Source: Micromonospora tarensis (lineage in GTDB: Bacteria > Actinomycetota > Actinomycetes > Mycobacteriales > Micromonosporaceae). From it: a DNA stretch of 37,488 bases. This document shows positions 1 to 8,131 of this stretch, one piece after another. The stretch is taken from the NCBI RefSeq assembly GCF_016803395.1, contig NZ_JAEVHL010000037.1, positions 1 to 37,488 of the forward strand, written 5' to 3'. Within the stretch, counting starts at the first letter, position 1; the number at the start of each line of letters is the position of its first letter. The translations under genes were made by a program, and so were the position numbers. The notes below the pieces were generated by a model. That model was not told where the DNA came from. It searched no databases and saw nothing but the letters and a program-made list of their open reading frames with translations.

Positions 1-3000
1 CTGGTCGGCGGCCGCAGCGGCTCGTCGGCGGCTCGAACAGGCTGGTCTACGGCCCGCGTGGGCAGGGCCGCGCGCAGCCGCAGGGACAGCACCGGCGCGT
101 CGGCGTTGTCACGGGCCACGACCTGTGCGTCGGCGTCGGTCCCACGCCCCAGCCCGAGCAGGGCGCGGAGCATGGCGACGGCCCCCTCCGCACCGAGGTA
201 CAGCGGTCCCGCCGGACGGTCGACCGACGCACCGCAGGTGATCGTCTGGTCCGCACCCGGGGCCGGGTCCACGCCGCTGGACAGGTCGTCCAGGCGGGCC
301 AGGACCGGAAGGCCGGCGGCCTCGGCCACGGCGCGGCGGGTGAGGGCGAACATGAACGCCCCCTCGGCCAGCTCGACCTCGGTCTGACCGGTGAGCGCCT
401 CGACCATCCGGCGCATCACGACGGTGCTGTTGCCGTTGACGCCGCCGACCAGGGCGATGTCCACATCGCCGGCGCGCAGGTAGCGCGCGGCGACCTCGCA
501 GGCGCCCAGTGTGGAACCGAAACCCAGGTCCAGGGTCATGTTCGGCCCGTTCAAGCCGAAGTAGTTGGACACCCGCGCCGAGATGACGTTCGGCATGATG
601 CCGGGGAAGGAGTCCTCGTTCGAGGCGGGGACCGTCTCCCGGACGACAGCGCGTAGCGCGCCGCGCAGCGCGTCGTCGAACCCGACCTCGTCGGGGAGCG
701 CGTCCAGTGCCTCCAGGGCGTTGTCCAGGTGGCACCGCTTGCCGTACAGGACGGCGTGCCGGGTCGGACCCATGTGCCCGAGGAACACACCGGTGTTGCC
801 ACGGTAGCTGTCCCAGGCGTCGCCGAGCAGGCCACGCAGGTCCTCCGCGCAGCGCAGCACCATCAACTGGCAGCGGTCCAGGGTCCGCAGCACCTTCGGC
901 GGCATCCGCAGGACGAGACCGCTGGTGTCGTAGGTCGGGCCGAAGCTGCGCTCGGGTGCCGAGCCGGTACCGGCGAGCCAGTCCCGCACCTGGCCCGCGT
1001 CGAAACTGCCCGGCACGTGTGCCGACCACGCCGTCACCACGATCTCGTCGGCACCGGGTCGCTCGTGTGCCACCGGCCGGTCCTGCACCACGACGTGTGC
1101 GTTGGTGCCGCCGAATCCGAAGCCGGAGACCGACGCCGTCCGCGGTTGCTCCCCCGCCGGCCAGGGCACCTCCGCGGTGGGGATGCGCAGCGTCGAGTCC
1201 TTGAGGCCGTACTCCGGTGGGCTGGCGGTGAACCGGTGCTGGGGCAGGATGGCCTCGCGCCGGAGACTCTCCAACACCTGGATGAGGGAGACCACCCCGG
1301 CCGCCCAGCCGGTGTGCCCGATCAGCGCCTTGTTCGAGGTGATGTACAGCGGCTTCGACGCGCTGAGCACATCGCGGATGCTGGTGATCTCGCACAGGTC
1401 GCCGGCGGGCGTGCCGGTCGCGTGCGCCACCACCCAGTCCGGCCGGGTCGTGGCGGGCACCTTCGCCAGGGCACGCTCGATGGCGAGCCGTTGGCCGGCC
1501 ACGTTCGGTGCGTAGATGGCCTTGCCCCGGCCGTCCGACGAGGTGCCGACCGCGCTGATGTAGCCCAGGACGGTGTCGCCGTCGCGGCGGGCGAGGTCGG
1601 CGCGCTTGAGGGCGACCGCGGCGGCGCCGTCGGAGAAGAGCACCCCGTCGCAGTCCTGGTCCAACGGACGGACCCGGCCGTTACGGGAGAGCCCGTGCAA
1701 CTTCGCGAAGAGTACGGCGTTGCGCGGACCCACCGCGAAGCTGCCGCCACAGACCGCGACGTCGTGCTTGCCTTCGAGGATGCCCTTGATGCCGATGTCG
1801 ACGGCGTACAGCGCGGACGAGCAGGCGGTGTCGACCATCATCAGCTCGGTGCGGTCGGGCAGCAGCCCCTTGATGGCGCCGTTGCCGACCTGGAACGGCA
1901 TCAGGTTGCCGAGTGGTGCGTGCTGCAAGGGGTAGTGCCCGGCGAAGATGTCGCGGGCCCGCTTGATCAGGTCGTCGCGGCGGGCTCCGGTCCAACCGGC
2001 CCGGCCGGCCGCCTCGACGAGGTCGTCGAGCAGTCCCTCGGCGACCAGGGCCTCCTCCAGGTGCTGGTTGCCGTCCGGGGTGTACCCGACGACACACGAC
2101 AGCCGGTCACCGTCGGGCAGGCGCACCCCGGCCACGGCGTCGTGCACGGCGTGCCGCAGCCACTGGGTGGTGTACTCCGTGCGCCGGGGATCGGGGCCCA
2201 ACTCCGCCGCCAGCCAGGGCTGTGGCCGGTAGCCGTCGGCGTAACCGCAACGGGTCTGGTAGGTCTTGTCCTCGTCGGTCCCGACCGGGGAGTAGAACGA
2301 CTCGACGCGAAAGCGGTCCGGGCGGACCTCGCTGAGCAGCTCCGGCCCGTCGGTGAGAATCTGCCAGAACTCGCCGGGGTCGTTGGCCCCCGGCACCACG
2401 AGACCGGCACCGACCACTGCGATCATCGAGCGTTCCGGATCGTCCGAGGGTTCCGCCCGCTCCCGCACCGTGACCCCGACCGGGGCGGTCGTCTCGTCCG
2501 CCGGGCCGCCGACGGGCGGTCCGGGCAGTGCGGCCACCCCGTTCACCGGCACGGCGGTGGGTACCGGGTCGCCCGCCGGTACGGCGGTGGGCGCCGGGTC
2601 GCGCGCCGGCTGCCCGGTCCGCCAGAGGCTCGCCGGGGTCAGTAGCCGGCCGCCCAGCGACAGCCCACCGTCGGCCAGGATCGTCTGCCCGGTCACCCAC
2701 CGTGCCGCGTCGGACAGCAGGAACATGACCACCTCGGCGAGATCCTCGGGACCGCCGAGCCCGCCGAGCGGCGTGCTGTCGGAGACCTGCTTCTCCATCT
2801 CGTCCGGGTGGGGGAACAGTCGTGCCACGTCACCGGCGATGAGCCCGCCCGAGGCGGTGTTGACCCGGATGCCGTCCGCCGCGAACTCCACAGCGAGATA
2901 CCGGGTGAGCGCCTCCACCGCCGCCTTGGCCGTGCCGACGGTCAGGTAGTTCCCGACGGTCATGCCCGCGCCGACGGACGAGAGGTTGACGATGGCGCCA

Positions 3001-3401
3001 CCGCGCTGGCGCATCAGGCGGTGGGCACGCTGCGCGCACCACAGCGAACCCTTGAGGTTGCTGTCGATGGCCCGGTCGACGTGCTCCTCGGTCGTCTCCA
3101 GCGCGGTCATGAACGCGCCGCTGGCGGCGTTGTTCACCAGCAGATCCAGGCCCTGGTGGCGCTCCGCGATCTCGTCGAACATCCGGTCGACCTGCGGGCG
3201 TTGCGCCACCGAGCCGCGGAGGACCTCGACGGACAGGCCGCGAGCGACGAGTTCGTCCCGCAGGAGCTTGGCGACGTCGTACGAGTGGAAGCAGTTGACG
3301 ATGACGTGGGCACCCTGCTCGGCGAGGCGGGTGGTGATCACCCGGCCGATTCCCCGGGCCCCGCCGGTGACGAGTGCGGTCTTGCCGTCGAAGCGGTACA
3401 T
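1..3401 (-). CDS. FabL-type enoyl reductase / ketosynthase / chain-length-factor fusion (partial, runs off left edge)
   Basis: The open frame from ATG 3401 has no stop down to base 1, giving at least 1133 residues. Residues 1-250 are an SDR: TGGARGIG near the N-terminus and a Tyr152-x6-Lys159 pair in the GNYLTVGTAKAA segment. That spacing and the following ALTRYLAVEF match Bacillus FabL enoyl-ACP reductase. After a Pro-rich linker (about 250-320) comes a ketosynthase (about 323-765) with Cys527 in VDTACSSALYA, His660 in VVAHATGTPAGD, His696 in ALIGHTGWAAG and a FGFGGTNAHV end. A second KS fold (about 780 onward) has LDLGFGSTLGA, with Phe961 in place of the Cys, as in chain-length factors. KS-CLF pairs are known from PfaC of polyunsaturated fatty acid synthases; the fused N-terminal FabL is unusual. 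A purine-rich RBS (GAGGGAGA) overlaps the stop of the AT-ACP gene 10 bases upstream, so the two are co-transcribed. What follows the CLF lies outside the window. Confidence 0.9.
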   Translation of the reverse strand, partial: MYRFDGKTALVTGGARGIGRVITTRLAEQGAHVIVNCFHSYDVAKLLRDELVARGLSVEVLRGSVAQRPQVDRMFDEIAERHQGLDLLVNNAASGAFMTALETTEEHVDRAIDSNLKGSLWCAQRAHRLMRQRGGAIVNLSSVGAGMTVGNYLTVGTAKAAVEALTRYLAVEFAADGIRVNTASGGLIAGDVARLFPHPDEMEKQVSDSTPLGGLGGPEDLAEVVMFLLSDAARWVTGQTILADGGLSLGGRLLTPASLWRTGQPARDPAPTAVPAGDPVPTAVPVNGVAALPGPPVGGPADETTAPVGVTVRERAEPSDDPERSMIAVVGAGLVVPGANDPGEFWQILTDGPELLSEVRPDRFRVESFYSPVGTDEDKTYQTRCGYADGYRPQPWLAAELGPDPRRTEYTTQWLRHAVHDAVAGVRLPDGDRLSCVVGYTPDGNQHLEEALVAEGLLDDLVEAAGRAGWTGARRDDLIKRARDIFAGHYPLQHAPLGNLMPFQVGNGAIKGLLPDRTELMMVDTACSSALYAVDIGIKGILEGKHDVAVCGGSFAVGPRNAVLFAKLHGLSRNGRVRPLDQDCDGVLFSDGAAAVALKRADLARRDGDTVLGYISAVGTSSDGRGKAIYAPNVAGQRLAIERALAKVPATTRPDWVVAHATGTPAGDLCEITSIRDVLSASKPLYITSNKALIGHTGWAAGVVSLIQVLESLRREAILPQHRFTASPPEYGLKDSTLRIPTAEVPWPAGEQPRTASVSGFGFGGTNAHVVVQDRPVAHERPGADEIVVTAWSAHVPGSFDAGQVRDWLAGTGSAPERSFGPTYDTSGLVLRMPPKVLRTLDRCQLMVLRCAEDLRGLLGDAWDSYRGNTGVFLGHMGPTRHAVLYGKRCHLDNALEALDALPDEVGFDDALRGALRAVVRETVPASNEDSFPGIMPNVISARVSNYFGLNGPNMTLDLGFGSTLGACEVAARYLRAGDVDIALVGGVNGNSTVVMRRMVEALTGQTEVELAEGAFMFALTRRAVAEAAGLPVLARLDDLSSGVDPAPGADQTITCGASVDRPAGPLYLGAEGAVAMLRALLGLGRGTDADAQVVARDNADAPVLSLRLRAALPTRAVDQPVRAADEPLRPPT

Positions 3402-3411
3402 GCGGTCTCCC

Positions 3412-4875
3412 TCAGACGGTCGTCGGGGTGCGGGAACCGGTGATCAGGTCGACGACCCGGCCGAAGGTCGGGTAGTTCGCGACGCTGAAGCCGTCCGGGT
3501 TGACGGGCAGGCCGAAGTGCCGTGCCGCGCGGGCCAGCAGGTCCGTCTGCTTCACCGAGTCGACCCCCAGGTCGGCTTCGAGCGAGACGTCCTCGGTGAA
3601 GACCTCCGCCGGGTACTCCAACGCGTCGCCGTACAGGCGGGCCAACTGCTCACGCACCGCACCGCGGTCCAGACCACCCACCGGAACCTGGGCCGGTTCG
3701 GCCGGGGCGGGGTGGGTCGCGCCGGCGGAGCCGCCCGGCGGTGCGACGGTGCTCCCGGCGGAGGCCCGGAAGGCAGCGAGTCCGGCGCGCAGCGAGCTGG
3801 CGACGACGTCGTGTCCGCCGGCAACCCAGTACCTGTCGAACTCCTCCGCCGACGTCTCCCCGATCAGGTGCCGCAGTTGCGTGACGAGCGCCGGTCCGAC
3901 CCCACCGGTGAGCAGCGCCACCCTCTCGGCGCTCACACCACGGCGGCAACTGTCGTCCGTCGCGACCGCGGTCCAGTCACTCCGCTCGTGCAGGACCCGG
4001 GCGGTGATGTCAGTGAGAACCTGCCGCCCGCCGCATTCGACAAAGACATCGTGGCCATTCGCGTAGGCGGCCCGGACGCTGTCGTGAAAGGCGAACGGCT
4101 GGACGAGGTGGCCGGCCAGCAAGGTAGGTAGGTCGTCCGTCGCGGCGTAGTGACGGCCGAGTATCGGCGAGTACACCGGGATGGACGGAGCCATCCACGT
4201 TATGTCCTTCAGTGCGGCGGCGAAGGGCGCGACCGCCGGTTGCAGCGCGGCATTGTGGAATGGGTATGGCGTCGGCAGGCGAGTCGACACGACCCCGGCC
4301 GCGGCGAGGACGGCGCAGGCGGCCGTCATGGCATCCACCGGTCCGGCGATGACCACTTGCTGATCTTCGTTCTGGCCGGCGATGGTGACCCGGCTGTCGC
4401 CGAGCAAATCCAACAGAGCGGTGGCCCGGGTCCGGTCGACTGGCACGGACGCCATGAAGCCGGTGTCTGGAGAAAGCGCGTTGAGTGCCTGGATCCGCCG
4501 GGCCACGATCCGTGCGCCGTCCCGCACCGAACAAGCGCCGGCGGTGGTGAGTGCGGCGATTTCACCGAAGCTGTGTCCGATGTGTAACAACCCGATTGCG
4601 CCGGCCTCACGCAACGCCGCCTCGGTCAGCACGGAACCGGCGTAGATGGCGAACTGCAGCAGGTCAGGCGCGTCGCGGAGCAGCTCGGCCGCATCGCTGT
4701 CGTGGTCGGTACGGAGTCGGCCAAGGTCGACCCCCAGCTCGTCTCCCGCCACGTCGGCAATCTCGTCAAACAGGTCGCCGGTGGCTGGATACCGTTGGGT
4801 AACACGCGCCAGTAGACCCTTGGAATAACCGCCCTGACCTGGAAAGAGGTAGACAGCACTTGCCGTCGAAATCAT
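3412..4875 (-). CDS. Acyltransferase-ACP didomain protein
   Basis: 487 residues. Residues 1-300 are a malonyl/acyltransferase: FPGQGG at 11-16, catalytic Ser102 in IGHSFGE and His207 in PYPFHNAAL. About 300-395 is a mixed then Ala/Pro-rich linker. An acyl carrier protein occupies about 400-487, with the phosphopantetheine Ser440 in EADLGVDSVKQTDLL. The DSVK form resembles the DSIK ACPs of polyunsaturated fatty acid synthases rather than the DSL of ordinary modular PKSs. There is a single ACP. It probably loads extender units and holds the chain for the adjacent ER-KS-CLF protein, with which it forms an operon (10-base gap). ATG 4875 has a GGGGG stretch at RBS distance. No ketoreductase or dehydratase is fused here, so those activities must be supplied elsewhere. 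Confidence 0.9.
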   Translation of the reverse strand: MISTASAVYLFPGQGGYSKGLLARVTQRYPATGDLFDEIADVAGDELGVDLGRLRTDHDSDAAELLRDAPDLLQFAIYAGSVLTEAALREAGAIGLLHIGHSFGEIAALTTAGACSVRDGARIVARRIQALNALSPDTGFMASVPVDRTRATALLDLLGDSRVTIAGQNEDQQVVIAGPVDAMTAACAVLAAAGVVSTRLPTPYPFHNAALQPAVAPFAAALKDITWMAPSIPVYSPILGRHYAATDDLPTLLAGHLVQPFAFHDSVRAAYANGHDVFVECGGRQVLTDITARVLHERSDWTAVATDDSCRRGVSAERVALLTGGVGPALVTQLRHLIGETSAEEFDRYWVAGGHDVVASSLRAGLAAFRASAGSTVAPPGGSAGATHPAPAEPAQVPVGGLDRGAVREQLARLYGDALEYPAEVFTEDVSLEADLGVDSVKQTDLLARAARHFGLPVNPDGFSVANYPTFGRVVDLITGSRTPTTV

Positions 4876-5248
4876 TTTGATAAACCCCCGTTGATCTCAG
4901 TGACTCGGAAGTTGCAAAGCCAGTTTTACTCGGCGGATCGGCGGGTCGCAGCCCGCCAAACGTCCAATTCGAGTGGAGCTGAATTATTAAAGGATTTGAT
5001 ATAGCCGGTCGGTTGTCCGGATTTCGCAATATAAATACCCTGACGCTTGCACCGTCCGTGACAGTGGTGCCACAACGGGTATAACTGTGATCCGCGTCAC
5101 ACCGTATTGACCGATACGACTTCGGCTATTCTGATCGAGCTTGGCCGGGCCGATCTCGCGGCGAACAAGGTCATGTCCGTATTCGCATTTTCGATTCAGG
5201 TCTTTCCGTTGGCGCCCAACGGGGGCGGTGTGCGCAGGAAGGAAATTC
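4876..5248. promoter_or_regulatory. Divergent promoter region of the PKS locus
   Basis: This 373-base gap separates the leftward AT-ACP gene from the rightward FAD oxidoreductase and is clearly richer in A/T than its surroundings, especially 4980-5135. It holds a hairpin GGCGGG-N6-CCCGCC at 4940-4957, in the leader of the AT-ACP gene, and a Crp-like palindrome at 5086-5101. No gene is visible in it. I could not assign -35/-10 pairs with confidence: TTGACC (5107-5112) and TATTCT (5127-5132) are only 14 bases apart. Confidence 0.6.
5086..5101. promoter_or_regulatory. Crp-type palindrome TGTGATCCGCGTCACA
   Basis: Perfect 5-base arms TGTGA and TCACA are separated by six bases. This fits the classical CRP/FNR consensus and also GTG-N6-GNCAC, the form reported for Streptomyces Crp, which controls specialised metabolism. 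The site lies between the divergent AT-ACP and FAD oxidoreductase genes, so it could act on both. Binding is inferred. Confidence 0.5.
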
Positions 5249-6625
5249 ATGTATGACGTGATAGTCGTGGGTGCGCGCTGCGCGGGGTCACCCACCGCCA
5301 TGCTGCTGGCCCGCGAGGGTTTCAAGGTTCTGCTACTCGACCGGGCCGCCTTTCCCAGTGACAGCCCGGTGTCGACGCACCTCGTCCACCCGCCCGGGAT
5401 CCGGCGGCTACGCGACTGGGGCCTGCTCGACGAGTTGCACGCGTCCGGGTGCCCGCCGATCCGCGAGTACGGCCTCAAGACCGGCTCGGTGGACCTGATG
5501 GCGCCGCTGCCACCGGACGAGGACGTCGACCTGGCGTACGCGCCGCGCCGCGTCGTCCTTGACCAGATTCTCGTCAACGCGGCCGTACAGGCCGGGGCGG
5601 AGCTACGCGAGAACGTGTCCGTGCAGGAGTTGGTCACCGACCAGCACGGAACGGTGATCGGCGTCCGGGGACAGGCGCGCGACGGCGGACCGTTCACCGA
5701 GCACGCCCGGCTCGTGATCGGCGCCGACGGCACCCGCTCCAAGGTGGCGCGGCTGGTCGACGCCCCCATCTACAACACCCGGCCCGCGCTGCTCAGCAGC
5801 TGGTGGACGTACTGGGACGGGCTGCCCGTCGACAACGTGCCGACGTGGCGGGACAACCACCGGTACGCCTTCGCCTGGCCGACCAACGACGGGCTGACCC
5901 TGGTCGGTGTGGCGTGGCGCACCGACGTGTTCAAGAGGCTGGCCGGTGATCCGTCGGCGTCGTACTTCTCCGCTCTCGGCGAGGTGGCACCGGAGTTCGT
6001 CGAGCGGGTGCGCGCCTCGACCCAGGCCGAGCGCTGGCTGACCGGTTCGGTGCCGAACTTCTTCCGCCGCTCGTCCGGCCCGGGGTGGGCACTGGTCGGG
6101 GACGCCAGCTACAGCCGCGACCCGTGCACCGCGTCCGGCATCACCGAGGCGTTCCGTGGCGCGGAGTACCTCGCCGAAGCGGTACGCGATGGGCTGTCCG
6201 GGCGACGGCAGCTCGCCGAGGCGCTGGTGGCGTACGAACGTCGGCGCAACACCACGAGCCTGCCCTACTACGAGTACACCTGTGACTTTGCCGCCCTGCG
6301 GCCCTACCCGGCCGACGTGGTGGCCATCATCGAGGCCGCGACCCGCAGCCCGAAACACGCCAGCGACCTGGTCGGGCTCTTCGGGCAGACCGCGTCGCCG
6401 GTCGACTTCTTCGGCTCGGCGAACATGCGTGAACTGCTCGCCGACAGCGCTCGGGGGCCGGCCGAGCCGTGGCGGCTGAGCGTGCTGCGGTGGATGCTCG
6501 CCCGCCGGCTGGACCCGCTCACGAACCGTCTCATCGCCAACCGGTTGGGTGAACTCGGACCGTTTCTGAAGACGGTGTGGGGCAGCGGCCGGCTCCCGGA
6601 GGCCAGCCTCACTCCGCCCGGGTGA
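5249..6625 (+). CDS. FAD-dependent oxidoreductase / monooxygenase-like tailoring enzyme
   Basis: 458 residues from ATG 5249, chosen because AGGAAGGA lies just upstream and the protein then begins directly with the dinucleotide-binding strand. An in-frame upstream ATG at 5141 would add an unrelated basic leader. GARCAG (8-13) is the modified GxGxxG seen in geranylgeranyl-reductase/PHBH-like actinobacterial flavoenzymes. GADGTRS (158-164) and GDAS (284-287), followed by CTASGITEAFRGAE, are the second and third FAD motifs. The substrate is unknown. Its position facing the AT-ACP gene across a shared promoter region suggests it oxidises or reduces the polyketide or fatty product. The 3' end overlaps the convergent SDR gene by 17 bases. 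Confidence 0.82.
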   Translation: MYDVIVVGARCAGSPTAMLLAREGFKVLLLDRAAFPSDSPVSTHLVHPPGIRRLRDWGLLDELHASGCPPIREYGLKTGSVDLMAPLPPDEDVDLAYAPRRVVLDQILVNAAVQAGAELRENVSVQELVTDQHGTVIGVRGQARDGGPFTEHARLVIGADGTRSKVARLVDAPIYNTRPALLSSWWTYWDGLPVDNVPTWRDNHRYAFAWPTNDGLTLVGVAWRTDVFKRLAGDPSASYFSALGEVAPEFVERVRASTQAERWLTGSVPNFFRRSSGPGWALVGDASYSRDPCTASGITEAFRGAEYLAEAVRDGLSGRRQLAEALVAYERRRNTTSLPYYEYTCDFAALRPYPADVVAIIEAATRSPKHASDLVGLFGQTASPVDFFGSANMRELLADSARGPAEPWRLSVLRWMLARRLDPLTNRLIANRLGELGPFLKTVWGSGRLPEASLTPPG

Positions 6626-7514
6626 CGCCGGGCCGGCGCACCCGGGGGTCCGGCCGTGGGAACTGTCGGCGCACGAAGGCGTCGAACGCCGGCCGCGGCA
6701 ACAGGTGACGCATCCCCAGCACGCTGCGGGCGAGCATGCCGACCGGGTAGTGGGAGCGCGGCCGTCGGCGCCGCAGGACGCGCTCCACGACCCGGGCGAC
6801 GTCGTCGGCCGAGACGGTGAACCGCGCGGCGAGACCGCGCCCGTCGCCGCTGTAGATGGCCGCGTAGTACGCGCCGGCGCGACGTCCGAAGTCACCGTAC
6901 GGACCGTCATCCCCCGCCGGGAAACCGGCGACGTACCGTTCTCCCCAGGGAGTACGGACCGGCCCGGGTTGCACCACGACCACTCGGATGCGGAATTGCG
7001 CGACCTCGAGACGCAGGGCGTCGCTCTGCGCCTCGACCGCGTGTTTGCTGGCCGCGTAGAAACCGCCACCCGGGGTGGCGAAGCCGCCAAAGATGGACGA
7101 CATGTTGACCACGGTGCCGGCGCGCGCCGCCCGCATGCCGGGCAGTACGAGCTGGGTCATGCGGACCATGCCGAAGAAATTGGTCTCAAACTGCTGCCGA
7201 ACCCGGTCGATATCAGTTTCCTCGATCGTGCCCGGCAGACCGAAACCAGCATTGTTCACCAGCAGGCCGACCGAACCGTGGTCACCGACCACGCGATCCA
7301 CGGCGGCCCGGGCGGAGTTGTCGTCGGTGACGTCCAATTCCACAGTGCGCATTCCGGCCGCCGCGAGATCGGCGACCCGGTCGAGTCGGCGGGCGGTCGC
7401 GTACACCGGAATGCCGGCCCGGTGCAGCCGCAGCGCGACGGCCCGCCCGATGCCCGACGAACCGCCGGTGACGAGCGCGGCGGGCGGGGTCGCCCGCCGC
7501 GGTGCCCCCGTCAC
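6609..7514 (-). CDS. Short-chain dehydrogenase/reductase
   Basis: 301 residues with a classical SDR core: TGGSSGIG (16-23), NNAG (87-90), Ser140, Tyr153 and Lys157 in YAASK. A C-terminal extension of about 100 residues is rich in Arg and resembles the membrane-proximal tail of many actinobacterial SDRs. The start is GTG 7514, which overlaps the TGA of the SnoaL-like gene (GTGA), so translation is coupled. It may reduce a carbonyl on the product of the neighbouring synthase, or act as a trans ketoreductase, since no KR is fused to the synthase genes seen. Substrate and cofactor preference cannot be read from the sequence. Confidence 0.85.
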   Translation of the reverse strand: MTGAPRRATPPAALVTGGSSGIGRAVALRLHRAGIPVYATARRLDRVADLAAAGMRTVELDVTDDNSARAAVDRVVGDHGSVGLLVNNAGFGLPGTIEETDIDRVRQQFETNFFGMVRMTQLVLPGMRAARAGTVVNMSSIFGGFATPGGGFYAASKHAVEAQSDALRLEVAQFRIRVVVVQPGPVRTPWGERYVAGFPAGDDGPYGDFGRRAGAYYAAIYSGDGRGLAARFTVSADDVARVVERVLRRRRPRSHYPVGMLARSVLGMRHLLPRPAFDAFVRRQFPRPDPRVRRPGVTRAE

Positions 7515-7993
7515 GACGTGACGGACTCTTGGGCGGCGCTGTCATCCGTGATCGGCGCCGCGTGGGCTTCGGCGTTACCCGCCACCGCCACGGCGTCGAG
7601 CGCCCGCTGCAGGGTCACCGTGTCCTCCAGGGTGCGGATCTTGGTGATCTTGCCCCAGCGCATGTGCAGAATCTGGTTCACCGTGTTCTCGTAGCGGGTG
7701 CCGTCCGGCAGCGGCCCGGAGACGTGCGCCACGGTGGCGATCCGGGTGAACCACGGGCCGCCGGCCACGATGACCTCGTCGACCTCGAAGCGGGCGTCCG
7801 GGATCAACCGGAACACCCGCTCCCACCACAGCCGCATCGCCGCAGCCGTGCGCCGCTCGCCGGACAGGGCGTGCGAACCGTAGAAGCGGTAGCTGAACTC
7901 GGGAGCGAGCGACGCGAGCATCGGCTCGTAATTGCCCTTGTTAATCTCGGCGAAAACCGCACGCACCTTGGCAGCGACAATGCGATGGTACAT
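7511..7993 (-). CDS. SnoaL-like / NTF2-fold protein
   Basis: 160 residues from ATG 7993, chosen because GGAGG lies seven bases upstream. An in-frame ATG at 8068 would add 25 residues without a good RBS. The protein has the small alpha+beta cone-fold pattern of the nuclear transport factor 2 / SnoaL superfamily, with an N-terminal helix (VRAVFAEINKGNYEPML), FSYRFYGSHALSG, and the aromatic strands TRIATVAHVSG and NQILHMRWGKITKIR. Family members act as polyketide cyclases, ketosteroid isomerase-like enzymes or hydroxylases. It is the first gene of a two-gene unit with the SDR and probably acts on the product of the synthase locus. No specific catalytic residue could be assigned. Confidence 0.75.
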   Translation of the reverse strand: MYHRIVAAKVRAVFAEINKGNYEPMLASLAPEFSYRFYGSHALSGERRTAAAMRLWWERVFRLIPDARFEVDEVIVAGGPWFTRIATVAHVSGPLPDGTRYENTVNQILHMRWGKITKIRTLEDTVTLQRALDAVAVAGNAEAHAAPITDDSAAQESVTS

Positions 7994-8098
7994 AACAGCC
8001 TCCGTGACTGGTCCCCCGACGTCGCCAGCGAAGCCGCTGCGGACATCCATGTCGACGCGATTATTCATGAGCTGTCGATGCGTCGCAACGCCCTCGAC

Positions 8099-8125
8099 AA
8101 CGAATTCCGTATCGAATTCTTCGTT
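8099..8125. repeat. Imperfect inverted repeat between the GH5 and SnoaL genes
   Basis: Arms AACGAATTC and GAATTC-TT-CGTT flank CGTATC, so AACGAA is inverted as TTCGTT and GAATTC occurs twice. It starts six bases beyond the GH5 stop and lies about 105 bases upstream of the SnoaL start. It may be a weak GH5 terminator or an operator for the SnoaL-SDR unit. It is A/T-rich compared with the surroundings. Confidence 0.4.
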
Positions 8126-8131
8126 ATCGCG

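Noticed and set aside
729..2645. A 638-residue forward open frame opposite the synthase gene
   Set aside because: It is antisense to a clearly conserved ER-KS-CLF protein and shows no domain pattern; long antisense frames are expected at this GC content.
5107..5132. TTGACC and TATTCT as a promoter for the FAD oxidoreductase
   Set aside because: The spacer is only 14 bases, too short for a standard promoter.
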